This document shows positions 1-8,809 of a stretch of DNA of 58,291 bases, one piece after another; positions within the stretch are counted from its first letter, which is position 1, and each line of letters starts with the position of its first letter. The DNA comes from Bacteroidales bacterium. GTDB lineage: Bacteria; Bacteroidota; Bacteroidia; Bacteroidales; Muribaculaceae. The stretch spans positions 4,161 through 62,451 of the forward strand of contig JAAVGM010000001.1 of NCBI GenBank assembly GCA_014800245.1, in the 5' to 3' direction. Position numbers and translations under genes: made by a program. The notes under the pieces were generated by a model. That model had not been told where the DNA came from, made no database searches, and saw only the letters and a list, made by a program, of their open reading frames with translations.

Positions 1-1022
1 TCATTACTCAACTTCATGATTTCGCTCACTATGTCGATAGCCGGCGACTCGCGCAAGTCGTCGATATCCGGTTTAAACGCCAATCCCATCAGTGCTACTT
101 TAGGACGGCGTTTATAGCTCAGTTCGAAATCATTAATGCTCTTCTTTATTTTTGCTATGCACCATTGTGTTTTATATATATTGCTTTTGCGCGCCTGCTG
201 AATAAGATTTGTATCTTTCGGGAATTTTGAAATTAAAAAATAAGGATCGACGGCAATGCAATGTCCTCCGACGCCACAACCCGGAGTGAGAATATTCACA
301 CGAGGATGAAGATTAGCGAGACCGATAAGCCTATTGGCATCAATACCGGCATTATCGCAAACGATGGAAAGCTCATTGGCAAAAGCTATCTGAACGTCGC
401 GGAAAGAGTTTTCTACGAGCTTGCACATTTCGGCCGTCCGGGTATCAGTGGTGTGTAACTCTCCTTCAACAAACATTGAATAGAATCGGGAGGCCTTAGC
501 TGCCGAGGCTTCATTTATTCCCCCTATCACCCTATCGTTGTGAGTGAGTTCATATACGGCCCTTCCGGGGATCATTCGTTCGGGACAATATGCGATATAA
601 AGTTTATCGCGCAGTTCGGGGCGTTCCTGATAGATCAAATCAGCCATCTGTTCGGTTGTTCCGACCGGAACAGTGGATTCAATCACAAACAGATTGCCCG
701 GTTCGAGTAATGGTATGACCGTGCGCGTGGCAGCCTCCACAAAACTGATATCAGGCTGTTTCTGATTATTGATGGGTGTTGGAACGAACACTATAAATGC
801 GTCTGCCTTTACAGGGGTTTCACGGGCAATCAGTTTCTTGCAACCGACTGCCTTCCGGAGCAAATCCTGAAGACCGGATTCCACGATATGAGACTGCCCG
901 TCGTTCGTTTGTTTCACTATTGACGGATTTATATCCACTCCCACTATATCCACACCTTTGTTGGCAGCCACTATGGCTGTGGGAAGTCCAATATATCCTA
1001 ATCCTATAAAGCAAGCTTTCAT
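1..1022 (-). CDS. wecC: UDP-N-acetyl-D-mannosamine dehydrogenase, partial (3' end outside window)
   Basis: Oxidises UDP-ManNAc to UDP-ManNAcA with NAD+ in the cytoplasm, supplying the uronic acid for the polysaccharide encoded here. The frame is open from an ATG at 1020-1022 to the left edge (340 full codons; family members are about 400-420 residues), so the last part is missing. Visible are the N-terminal Rossmann motif GLGYIGLPTA, the segment VFVPTPI, and the catalytic-cysteine motif GGHCIAVDPYF with Cys at about residue 255 (codon 258-260). Near the edge the motif LRESPAIDIV is typical of the C-terminal domain of the UDP-glucose/GDP-mannose dehydrogenase family. Its start overlaps the wecB stop in an ATGA, so the two are probably translationally coupled. 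The neighbouring 2-epimerase and WecG make ManNAc dehydrogenase the best substrate assignment; other UDP-sugar dehydrogenases are less likely. Confidence 0.9.
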   Translation of the reverse strand, partial: MKACFIGLGYIGLPTAIVAANKGVDIVGVDINPSIVKQTNDGQSHIVESGLQDLLRKAVGCKKLIARETPVKADAFIVFVPTPINNQKQPDISFVEAATRTVIPLLEPGNLFVIESTVPVGTTEQMADLIYQERPELRDKLYIAYCPERMIPGRAVYELTHNDRVIGGINEASAAKASRFYSMFVEGELHTTDTRTAEMCKLVENSFRDVQIAFANELSIVCDNAGIDANRLIGLANLHPRVNILTPGCGVGGHCIAVDPYFLISKFPKDTNLIQQARKSNIYKTQWCIAKIKKSINDFELSYKRRPKVALMGLAFKPDIDDLRESPAIDIVSEIMKLSN

Positions 1023-2173
1023 AATAATCTATTTAGAGCCTCGACAATTCGGGAAGATGCACAGCCATCCCCATAACAACCCTGATATTCGAGTGAGTTA
1101 TGAGAGTGTAATGAATTGTCAAGGATATTCGATGTTTCAAGTATAATGTTATTTGAGTCCGTTCCGACGAGTCTAACCATCTCCCCAAGTGCTTCTTTTC
1201 TTTCGGTGGTTTCGCGCATCACAATCACCGGTTTGCCCAAAGCCGGTGCCTCCTCTTGCACGCCACCGCTATCCGTCAGAATGACAGTGGATTCCGACAG
1301 AAGAAAAGAGAATGCAAGATAGCTGAGTGGATTAATGAGGAAAAGATTATCTCGCCTCTCATTGCCGCTTCCGAATAATCTATAGGCTGTCTGCCTGATG
1401 TTGGGATTAAGATGCAGGGGATATACAAAGTCGGTGTCGGGATATTTTTGCGCAAGCTGATCGATAGCACGGCATATTGAGGCGAATGCTTCGCCAAAAT
1501 TCTCGCGTCGATGAGCAGTGATGATCACAAGTTTTCTATTGCGAAGCCGCGATGGGTCATATCCGGCTTCATTGAGTTCCGCAGCGATGTCTCGACGAAT
1601 TTCCTTTGACGATTTAATTTTATCGACCACCCAATTAAGCGCATCAATTACCGTGTTGCCGGTCACAACTATTTTAGAATCATCAATACCTTCCGACAAT
1701 AGATTGCTTCGGCATAAAAGGGTCGGAGCAAAATGGAGGGTGGCTATGCGCCCTGTTATCTGACGATTCATCTCTTCGGGCCATGGGGAATAAATATTGT
1801 GTGTGCGCAGTCCGGCCTCAACATGACCTACGGGAATCTGACGGTAGAAAGCTGCGAGTGCGGCGGCGGCCGAAGTGGTGGTGTCGCCATGCACGAGAAC
1901 CATGTCGGGATCGGTTTCGATGAGAACATCACGCATCCCGGTTAGCACATGGGCTGTCAGATCATAAAGATCGTGAACCTTATCCATAATCTGCAAATCA
2001 TAGTCGGGGGCGATATCAAATACCTCCAATACCTGATCAAGCATCTCCCTATGCTGACCTGTAACACATAATATCGGATCAAAATCATCAGGATATTTTT
2101 GCAACTCCCGATAGACCGGAGCCATCTTGATTGCTTCAGGCCGAGTGCCGAAAACGAGTAGAATCCTTTTCAT
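1019..2173 (-). CDS. wecB: UDP-N-acetylglucosamine 2-epimerase (non-hydrolysing)
   Basis: Interconverts UDP-GlcNAc and UDP-ManNAc, feeding the dehydrogenase encoded next to it. At 384 residues it has full family length (about 370-385). Recognisable motifs are GTRPEAIKMAPV at the N-terminus, VHGDTTT near residue 95, HVEAGLRT and WPEEMNR near residue 115-135, HRRENFG near residue 220, and the C-terminal UDP-binding block TDSGGVQEEAPALGKP. The start codon at 2171-2173 lies inside a 23-bp tandem duplication (2169-2213) that separates it from wecG. The stop overlaps the wecC start by four bases. Assignment is firm; the exact physiological direction follows from the wecC/wecG context. Confidence 0.95.
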   Translation of the reverse strand: MKRILLVFGTRPEAIKMAPVYRELQKYPDDFDPILCVTGQHREMLDQVLEVFDIAPDYDLQIMDKVHDLYDLTAHVLTGMRDVLIETDPDMVLVHGDTTTSAAAALAAFYRQIPVGHVEAGLRTHNIYSPWPEEMNRQITGRIATLHFAPTLLCRSNLLSEGIDDSKIVVTGNTVIDALNWVVDKIKSSKEIRRDIAAELNEAGYDPSRLRNRKLVIITAHRRENFGEAFASICRAIDQLAQKYPDTDFVYPLHLNPNIRQTAYRLFGSGNERRDNLFLINPLSYLAFSFLLSESTVILTDSGGVQEEAPALGKPVIVMRETTERKEALGEMVRLVGTDSNNIILETSNILDNSLHSHNSLEYQGCYGDGCASSRIVEALNRLL

Positions 2174-2213
2174 CTATGTGGCAACTATAATTTCATCTAT
2201 GTGGTTACTATAA
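2169..2213. repeat. 23-bp tandem duplication at the wecG stop / wecB start
   Basis: Two copies of a 23-bp unit start at 2169 and 2192 and differ at two adjacent bases (CA versus TT). On the minus strand each copy contains an ATG. In the upstream copy this ATG opens a three-codon frame (ATG-AAA-TTA-TAG); in the downstream copy it is the wecB start. The wecG stop codon TAG also falls in the upstream copy. Confidence 0.9.
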
Positions 2214-2906
2214 TTTATTTGCAACAAGCATCCAAGCGAATCGCAAAAGATGAATCTGGCGACTGATTCTCTTAGGCTCCTTCATAAGCCTGTATGCAAA
2301 CTCCAGATTATGCTCTATCCACCATTTAGGCGCGCGTTTCGCTTTTCCGGTGTATATATCGAAACTACCACCCAAGCCCATATATAAGGCCGGATGGATC
2401 TCCTGAAGTTCTGCCATCAATAATTCTTGCCGTGGCGATCCCATTGCCACAAATATAATATCAGGTTTCTTACACCTTATATCGTTAATGACATCCTTTT
2501 TCTGACTTTCGGTGGAAAGATAGCCGTTGTGAAAGCCGGCAATTACAATACCGGGGAAATCTTTTTGCAGTTTGCGGGCAGTCTCCTCTACAACTGATTG
2601 AGTGCTTCCAAGCAGATAGAATGAACGGGTATGGCAGAAACGTTCTATTATTTTCAACCATAATTCACATCCCGCAATTTTATAGGCATCGTAAACCCCT
2701 TTACGCCTGGCAGCTAATAACGGACCTGCGCCGTCGATATAACCAATGCCATTGTTGATAATATCCTTTATCCGGGGATCGCGATTGAGTATTTTCTCGG
2801 CATTTACGGCAGCGAGAATTCCCTTCTTGTTATTGATGAATTCGAGTAAATCTTCTGCCCCTTTGAAGGTAGCGACCGTTACACCATTAAGTATAACTTT
2901 ATTCAT
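2208..2906 (-). CDS. wecG: WecG/TagA/CpsF family glycosyltransferase
   Basis: A 232-residue GT26 enzyme. Family members transfer ManNAcA (WecG) or ManNAc (TagA) from the UDP-sugar to undecaprenyl-PP-GlcNAc on the inner face of the cytoplasmic membrane. Typical features are LNGVTV at the N-terminus, AAVNAEKI near residue 33-40, the conserved block DGAGPLLAARRKG near residue 58-70, the segment IIFVAMGSPRQELL, and the C-terminal GGSFDIYTGKAKRAP followed by a basic, membrane-associating tail (WWIEHNLEFAYRL). Beside wecB and wecC the ManNAcA-transferase role is the best inference. Its start overlaps the preceding acyltransferase by 8 bp. Confidence 0.9.
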   Translation of the reverse strand: MNKVILNGVTVATFKGAEDLLEFINNKKGILAAVNAEKILNRDPRIKDIINNGIGYIDGAGPLLAARRKGVYDAYKIAGCELWLKIIERFCHTRSFYLLGSTQSVVEETARKLQKDFPGIVIAGFHNGYLSTESQKKDVINDIRCKKPDIIFVAMGSPRQELLMAELQEIHPALYMGLGGSFDIYTGKAKRAPKWWIEHNLEFAYRLMKEPKRISRQIHLLRFAWMLVANKL

Positions 2907-3324
2907 GATTCACAAGTTGTCCAAATTTTGTTGTATTTATACCTTTCCGAATAATTTTTGCCGGATTCCCTGCAAGCATACAATTTGGAGGAGCGTCTTT
3001 AGTTACAATTGCCCCGGCGCCTATCACACAATTATCACCGATTCTGACACCGCACATAATGATACTATTAACTCCGATAAGGCATCTCGCTCCGATATAG
3101 GTATCGGCGTGTATGTTCTTGCAAAAATCGTGAGAGAGAATGATTGCGCCGGAGGCAACAGCACACTCCTCACCTATGTGGATCCCTTTTGGATTGGTTT
3201 TGTCTAATTTAGCACCGAATGATATTCTCGTCGTTCTCGAAATATCCATTCCATATATTTTAGTAAGGATAAAGTGCCTTATGAATATAACGACAAGACG
3301 GATGAAGTTTCTAATTTTCACCAT
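2899..3324 (-). CDS. Left-handed beta-helix (hexapeptide) acyltransferase
   Basis: A 141-residue protein of the serine-acetyltransferase/colanic-acid acetyltransferase type. After a short hydrophobic N-terminus come successive hexapeptide-repeat turns: IHIGEECAVASGAIIL, IHADTYIGARCLIGVN, IRIGDNCVIGAGAIV-type coils and the closing AGNPAKIIRKG typical of NodL/WcaF-like enzymes. It probably O- or N-acetylates a sugar of the repeat unit using acetyl-CoA. It overlaps the upstream toroid gene by 14 bp and wecG by 8 bp, so it sits inside the polysaccharide operon. The acceptor cannot be told from sequence. Confidence 0.85.
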   Translation of the reverse strand: MVKIRNFIRLVVIFIRHFILTKIYGMDISRTTRISFGAKLDKTNPKGIHIGEECAVASGAIILSHDFCKNIHADTYIGARCLIGVNSIIMCGVRIGDNCVIGAGAIVTKDAPPNCMLAGNPAKIIRKGINTTKFGQLVNHE

Positions 3325-4528
3325 TTTCCGAGATATATTTCAAATAAAAACTCATGCCATAGAACATCCAGGCATTAGGCCATCTCATATATTTTATTTT
3401 ATTCAACAAATTTCCCTTTTTCCTATAATAGAATGCTCCATCGGGTGATTGCATATTATCTATGGCCCAGCTAATTGCTTTCTCTAACAAAGGAAGTTCC
3501 TTTCCCAACTTATCAAGATGATAAAGTGTAGGAATTGCCTGAGCCACACAATGTAAATCAACTGTGGAATTTATGGAGTCATTTTCATAATATAGGGCGA
3601 TCCCGGTTTCCTTATTGAAAAAATTAGATATCCAATGTGGGTATCCTTTTTCAATAGCTTTCTCCACCGCCTCATCACATAATATGCGGTTGCAAAAAAC
3701 AAGACTTTCAAGTTTGAAACCGGTGTGGAAATTATCCCTCCATTTATTCCCGATTTGATCACTATGAGGGAAGGATCCGTCGGGATTTTGCACTGACACA
3801 ACGGGCAGCACAGACCGAGTGATTTGATTTAATAATTTCTCGTCATTTTTATATTTATATATTTTTGTCAGGGTCTTGCTACCCAGCAGAGTTGCATTAT
3901 AAACGGCATGTTTATCAAGAGGAGAATATGAAAACATAAAACCATCCGGCTTGGATATCCTATTCAAGTCTTCAAGAATAAACCTCTCTGAGGATAATGC
4001 TATATTCAAATATTCTGACCTGCCGGTAATTTGATACGCCCTGAGAAGAGCGTCCACAGCGAAGGATGTGGCCACAACTGTGGGAGTATATGCAGGGAGG
4101 TAGAAGGCTATTGACTGCCATCCGAATTCATACCCCCAGCATGCGCCGTGATAATCACCTTTTGAACGGATATCTATCAATAATTGCGCCAGATAGTCTA
4201 TCTTATTTAATATTTGTTCTGGATTTCCGAAATTGTGTTGTAGAGTCGGGTCCAGGGTCACAGTTTCGTATAGATTACAGTACCCTGATAAGAATAATGC
4301 TATCCCTTTAGGGTTATAATCTTTAGATATTATAGCAATCCGACGCAGATTAACAGGACTGAGTTTAAAAAATTGAATCATTATCAAGCGGCATAGCGCT
4401 GATTTATTCAGCAACGGCACTGCATTGAAAATCCTGGAGTTGAGACCGTCGTAGGGATCCCACCCCTTGAAATCCTCTGCTTCGCAATACTTTTGCAGCT
4501 TGGAAAAAGATTCGACTATACGATTCAT
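3311..4528 (-). CDS. Alpha/alpha-toroid protein of the polysaccharide operon, function unknown
   Basis: A 405-residue soluble-looking protein without signal peptide or transmembrane segment. It is rich in paired helices with aromatic/glycine turns: LSGYCNLY, YHGACWGYEFGWQS, VQNPDGSFPHSD and MQSPDGAFYYRK. The repeated x-PDGxF turns resemble the turns of (alpha/alpha)6-barrel glycosidases, polysaccharide lyases and terpenoid-cyclase folds. Proteins of this appearance occur in capsule loci with uninformative names. No catalytic residues can be assigned, and a hydrolase, lyase or epimerase role is equally possible. It starts by a 4-bp ATGA overlap with the upstream GT4 gene, so it is clearly part of the operon. 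Confidence 0.75.
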   Translation of the reverse strand: MNRIVESFSKLQKYCEAEDFKGWDPYDGLNSRIFNAVPLLNKSALCRLIMIQFFKLSPVNLRRIAIISKDYNPKGIALFLSGYCNLYETVTLDPTLQHNFGNPEQILNKIDYLAQLLIDIRSKGDYHGACWGYEFGWQSIAFYLPAYTPTVVATSFAVDALLRAYQITGRSEYLNIALSSERFILEDLNRISKPDGFMFSYSPLDKHAVYNATLLGSKTLTKIYKYKNDEKLLNQITRSVLPVVSVQNPDGSFPHSDQIGNKWRDNFHTGFKLESLVFCNRILCDEAVEKAIEKGYPHWISNFFNKETGIALYYENDSINSTVDLHCVAQAIPTLYHLDKLGKELPLLEKAISWAIDNMQSPDGAFYYRKKGNLLNKIKYMRWPNAWMFYGMSFYLKYISENGEN

Positions 4529-5586
4529 AAGGTTTCAAATAATTGTCGGTAAAAGGAAGTTACGGATGCTTGTGAATAGTTCGCCTCAACCACCTTCCGC
4601 GGGGTGTAGGATTCAATATTTTTGATAGCTTTTACCACCGCAGTGAGAAAAGCCTGATTTTGTTCTGTCTCGGTATCAAAAAGCTCAACGAGTTCGCCTG
4701 ACACCCCTGGCTTTACATATTCGGGGAAAGCACAGACATTATGAGCCACGACAGGGACACCACAACTCATCGCCTCAAGAGCCGCTAATCCGAGGCTTTC
4801 GCGTGGCGAAGGGAATACAAGCAGATCGATCGTCTGATAAAAAGAGGGCATCACCCTTTTATTCATCCGATTGAATACTTTGCAGCTGCTTCGGTCTATT
4901 TGCAGCATCCGTTCTATATAATATCCGGATTCTTTTCCGTAATTAATGATATGAAAAGTAATTGCACGGCCGGTAGCGGATTCAATTTCATGTTTATGCT
5001 CACTGAGATAAACAAGCGTGTCAGCCCCTTTTTCTGCGTTTAGTGCGGATGCAAATCCAATCTTGATATCTTTCCGGGGGATTGCATCAGCTGAAAATAA
5101 AACCGTATCGACTCCCCCACTCGGAGAAATATGAATATTGTGCTTCAGATTGGGATATTTTTTCCTGAGTTGGATTGAGAAATATTGAGATGGTACAATA
5201 TTTATTGAATTATTTATAAATTTTTTTAGAAAGAGCGATGAGGTTAGTGAAAGAATGCTTTTACCTACTAAATCATTCCCATGCCAGTGGATTATCCTTC
5301 TCTTCTTTCGTATAAAGGGATTGAGGATTAAGGTCCACGCAAAAGGAAGGTGGTTAATATAGACTGTATCGGATGCAGTTCGGGTATTCAGGCATTTCAA
5401 CCAGAACAGAATATATTTATAGAGTTTATAAATAGTTGTGATGGGGCGGTCAAACCGGATTACAAGCCTATCTACTCCCTGACCGGAATCAATGATACAC
5501 TTCTCTATACTTCTGATATAAGATGTATATTCGGGGTAACACTCTGACGGATAGCCGTTATTTATCAAGAGAACGTTTTTTCTCAT
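4525..5586 (-). CDS. GT4-family glycosyltransferase (GT-B fold)
   Basis: A 353-residue retaining glycosyltransferase acting on the cytoplasmic side of the membrane during repeat-unit assembly. The C-terminal nucleotide-sugar domain is clear: FPSPRESLGLAALEAMSCG carries the E-x7-E motif of GT4 enzymes, followed by VPVVAHNVCAFPEYV. The N-terminal part has a Rossmann-like start (VLLINNGYP) and the acceptor-side IHWHGNDL. The gene overlaps the upstream polymerase by 29 bp and the downstream gene by 4 bp. Donor and acceptor are not predictable. Confidence 0.88.
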   Translation of the reverse strand: MRKNVLLINNGYPSECYPEYTSYIRSIEKCIIDSGQGVDRLVIRFDRPITTIYKLYKYILFWLKCLNTRTASDTVYINHLPFAWTLILNPFIRKKRRIIHWHGNDLVGKSILSLTSSLFLKKFINNSINIVPSQYFSIQLRKKYPNLKHNIHISPSGGVDTVLFSADAIPRKDIKIGFASALNAEKGADTLVYLSEHKHEIESATGRAITFHIINYGKESGYYIERMLQIDRSSCKVFNRMNKRVMPSFYQTIDLLVFPSPRESLGLAALEAMSCGVPVVAHNVCAFPEYVKPGVSGELVELFDTETEQNQAFLTAVVKAIKNIESYTPRKVVEANYSQASVTSFYRQLFETL

Positions 5587-6838
5587 AATACATTAATGAG
5601 ACTATGTAACCATAGATAGGGGCTGCCATAGTATTGCGGAAGCAATGGCCGGCCACATAGGCAAAGATAAGAAAAGAGGCTGTAATGAATATGACAGCAA
5701 AAAGCGTGAAGTCAGGTTGTGATGAATATCTTTTTATAGCCTTTATCATGAAATATACAAAAGGGAAGAATAGCACAAGAAAGCCTATGAGACCATAACC
5801 ACCCAACAGTTCGTGAAGATCAGCTTCAACCATTCGGTAGGTTGAATGAGTTCCAATTGATTGCGCTACATGATAATAAATGGATGATACACCTCTTCCG
5901 AAGGCAATTTCAAACCATTCAAGATTACTTATATATTCCTCGGCGGGAGCCGTCAGCAAGCTACGGGCAGACATCATAGCATCTGCTGTATATTTGGTCA
6001 ACATATAGCTATCAAACACGGATAATAGGAACTTAATTGCGCTTACTATACAGAGGATATAACTTAAGATAATCAATGGTTTATAAAACCTGAGTCTTTT
6101 TCGCATCGAACTATCCGCGGGGCGATATATGAACACGATATAATACATTAGTATAGTCACCCATAATGCTATACCTAACTGGGCTACCCGAGTTCCTACT
6201 AAAATTGCGCTCAGCGATATAGTTAGTGTGATCAGCACTCGTTTCCATCCGAAATGAGAGAATATATATAGGCTGCTCGCCACCGAAGCATATAATATTG
6301 TCAGTCCCAAATCATTGCCTGCCTTGAAATAGCTTTTGGTACCGAACCCATAGTTTCCACCATAGGTGTGATTTCCGTATCCCGTCACAAACGATATGAT
6401 TACTGCCATGGCTATAAGAAGACCATAATTTGAAATAATCCTTAATGGATACTGTTTTTGAATCTCTGTTCTATATACAATAAAGAAAGCTATTATGATA
6501 AAACAATAGAAAATCTTGCTGAAACTCTCAATCTCCATTCCGGGATTATAGCCGTTATATGGCTCAATTCCACATATTATTATCCATAATGGGGAAGCAA
6601 GAATGAAAAACAAGATCGGCATAAGTACCACCCAAATAAGTATGAAGTTTACTCTCTTTTTGAGTAGAAATAACACTCTCGCCATTATAAGAATTCTAAG
6701 CAACTGACAGATGGGGATGTATGTATGGAGCTGAACTGTGCAAAATCCCGAGATTAAATCTACAAATATACTGACCGGAAAAATCAATATCAGTAGACGC
6801 CTTATTCTCCTCAATATGAGACTTTCGATCGGATTCAT
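5558..6838 (-). CDS. O-antigen/capsule polymerase-like membrane protein (Wzy type)
   Basis: A 426-residue, very hydrophobic protein with roughly ten to twelve predicted transmembrane segments and a larger periplasmic loop (about residues 270-345). The loop contains FEIAFGRGVSSIYYH and the acidic segment MVEADLHELLGGYGLIG. The pattern HELLGGYGLIGF followed by transmembrane helices is characteristic of O-antigen ligase/Wzy polymerase proteins. With Wzx in the same operon it would polymerise flipped repeat units at the periplasmic face. It has low sequence conservation as usual, so the call rests on topology, loop motif and context. Confidence 0.8.
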   Translation of the reverse strand: MNPIESLILRRIRRLLILIFPVSIFVDLISGFCTVQLHTYIPICQLLRILIMARVLFLLKKRVNFILIWVVLMPILFFILASPLWIIICGIEPYNGYNPGMEIESFSKIFYCFIIIAFFIVYRTEIQKQYPLRIISNYGLLIAMAVIISFVTGYGNHTYGGNYGFGTKSYFKAGNDLGLTILYASVASSLYIFSHFGWKRVLITLTISLSAILVGTRVAQLGIALWVTILMYYIVFIYRPADSSMRKRLRFYKPLIILSYILCIVSAIKFLLSVFDSYMLTKYTADAMMSARSLLTAPAEEYISNLEWFEIAFGRGVSSIYYHVAQSIGTHSTYRMVEADLHELLGGYGLIGFLVLFFPFVYFMIKAIKRYSSQPDFTLFAVIFITASFLIFAYVAGHCFRNTMAAPIYGYIVSLMYYEKKRSLDK

Positions 6839-6988
6839 AGTTGTATGCTCAAATTTTGTCTCTATCGTGCTGAATCAGTTGATACATAGTTTTAAAGTTA
6901 TATTTATTCGGAGAATAATTCTTGACACCGGTTGTTACAGATACATGTTATGCCCCACACCAACTCAATTAGCTGGAACGGCTCTTCA

Positions 6989-7783
6989 TTAGTGAGAGTA
7001 TTTCTCAGTGAAACGAGTGATTCCAATATTCTTGAATATTTTATTCATTCCAAGCATAACTCTTAACACAAGGTATTGCCAATAGATTTTATTAATTTTG
7101 AAAAACAATTTGGTTGACTTGTTAACTATACGCTCTTTCTCCTTAGTAGACCAGATATCGGCATATGATACTCCGCCGGCGTGATATACCACTGACGGAA
7201 GAATCTCAACTGCTACATGTTTTCGATAACAGTTGTAAAACAGATCTAAATCCTCAGCAAACATCCAATAAGCCTCATTCCACTTTCCTATGAAATCGAA
7301 CATACTTTTGTGAGCTAAAACTGACGCGCCGAGGTACCATTTAGGATACTCATCGGAATATAATGACCTGATTATAACTTCTATTAGTGGCAATCTATGA
7401 CCTTGATTTATTATTGTACCGTCAGGATTCTCAAGAAGATGAACGTAAATATTTTTGGTATTCCTGAATGCAATAAGATAAGATTCATCAATGTCGGAAC
7501 GTAGCAGGGTATCCGGATTCAAAAAATGCAAAAAGTCACCCGTAGCATACTCCGCTCCAAGATTGTTGGCTTTTGCAAAGCCCAGATTCTCCTTTGACTG
7601 AATAAAAATATAATTTGGGTTACCTTCAAATTCCTTTTTGCTTTCGGAGAAAGAGATGTCAGATGAGGCATTGTCCACAATAATGATCTCATGCTCAACC
7701 ATCACATAATCTGAAATGCTTATTAGACAATTCCTCAGAAATGTTCCCGAGTTATAGTTGACGATTATGATACTGACTTTCAT
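6989..7783 (-). CDS. GT2-family glycosyltransferase (WbbL/rhamnosyltransferase-like)
   Basis: A 264-residue inverting GT-A glycosyltransferase. It begins VSIIIVNYNSGTFLRNCL with the nucleotide-binding IIIVDNASSD, then NLGFAKANNLGAEYA and the metal-binding NPDT. WYLGASVLAHKS and FAEDLDLFYNCYRK carry the conserved ED pair near residue 185. This arrangement is typical of bacterial rhamnosyltransferase-like GT2 enzymes such as WbbL. A 150-bp spacer (6839-6988) separates it from the downstream polymerase, the longest gap in the operon, in which I see no gene or clear signal. Its start overlaps the upstream GT2 stop in ATGA. Confidence 0.88.
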   Translation of the reverse strand: MKVSIIIVNYNSGTFLRNCLISISDYVMVEHEIIIVDNASSDISFSESKKEFEGNPNYIFIQSKENLGFAKANNLGAEYATGDFLHFLNPDTLLRSDIDESYLIAFRNTKNIYVHLLENPDGTIINQGHRLPLIEVIIRSLYSDEYPKWYLGASVLAHKSMFDFIGKWNEAYWMFAEDLDLFYNCYRKHVAVEILPSVVYHAGGVSYADIWSTKEKERIVNKSTKLFFKINKIYWQYLVLRVMLGMNKIFKNIGITRFTEKYSH

Positions 7784-8799
7784 TGTAATATAGATGTAAT
7801 TGTTCTATATATATATGCAACTATTTTTATACCGAGACGCATACAGCAGAAGAGTCTTATATTACCATGGAGAGCCATCTTGTAAGGGAGCCTCCAGCGA
7901 CGAGGAACCAATTGCTTATGTTTCTCATAATCAAGCCAAGGATACATCAATAGGAATTCCTGAAGCTCTGCCTGATCGCAATTGGCTATACCAATCAGTT
8001 TTTCTATGAACCTCCTTTCATTGAATTCTTCATCATAGACAGCACCCTTTTCAGAAAGAAAATCTGCCACTATTTCTGTTGCCCTCAATCGCTGAAGCGT
8101 AATTGACGCCGACTTATTTTGTGTATAGGAGCCGGGATTCTGCTTATTATAATGCACGAATGCATGGTCAACTTTTGTGATTACATCTGCATAATACAAA
8201 ATCTGCATGGCTATGATGAAATCCTCACCATGGTTGATTCCCTCGATGGGGTTTATATTGTGTCTGGTATAGATACTTCTCTTAGTGAGTTTGTTCCATA
8301 CACTTGGCCCTATTGTTTTGTTTCCATATCTACTTGGAGCTATAATACTCTTGAGGATATCCTCCTTGGTGTCGTAGATAGGACATTCCTTATACTCGTC
8401 CCCTCTTTTGAATGTCATGAAAAAGTCTGACACCACAACGTCTGCATTTTTAGCCAAGGCTTCCCCATACATCAATTCAAGCATATCCGGCTCAAAATAG
8501 TCATCGCTGTCCAGATGAAGTATATATTCACCGCAGGCCGCTGCAAGACCCGTTTTCCGGGCAGCTGCTAGACCTCGGTTACGGAGATGATTTATTATTT
8601 TTATTTGCGAACTGAGATGCGAATATTCATCTATAACAGCTGTCAGCACTTCGATGCTACGGTCTCTCGTGCAGTCATTCACAAAGATAAATTCCACCTT
8701 GTCAGTCATGGTCTGTCGAAAAAGTGAACGCACACACCGTTCGATATATTTTTCTACTCCATATATAGGAACAATAACAGATATAGCGATATCTTTCAT
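7780..8799 (-). CDS. GT2-family glycosyltransferase (first of a tandem paralogous pair)
   Basis: A 339-residue GT-A enzyme: VIVPIYGVEKYIERCV at the start, FIFVNDCTRDRS for nucleotide binding, NRGLAAARKTG, and the DxD-type HLDSDDYFEPDM near residue 95. The C-terminal acceptor region NHGEDFIIAMQIL has the conserved ED. It resembles WcaA/EpsJ-like capsule glycosyltransferases. It is clearly related to the next gene upstream (8810-9772), sharing most of its first 120 residues, which suggests tandem duplication and later divergence of specificity. Sugar specificity unknown. Confidence 0.88.
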   Translation of the reverse strand: MKDIAISVIVPIYGVEKYIERCVRSLFRQTMTDKVEFIFVNDCTRDRSIEVLTAVIDEYSHLSSQIKIINHLRNRGLAAARKTGLAAACGEYILHLDSDDYFEPDMLELMYGEALAKNADVVVSDFFMTFKRGDEYKECPIYDTKEDILKSIIAPSRYGNKTIGPSVWNKLTKRSIYTRHNINPIEGINHGEDFIIAMQILYYADVITKVDHAFVHYNKQNPGSYTQNKSASITLQRLRATEIVADFLSEKGAVYDEEFNERRFIEKLIGIANCDQAELQEFLLMYPWLDYEKHKQLVPRRWRLPYKMALHGNIRLFCCMRLGIKIVAYIYRTITSILQ

Positions 8800-8809
8800 T
8801 TTAAATATG

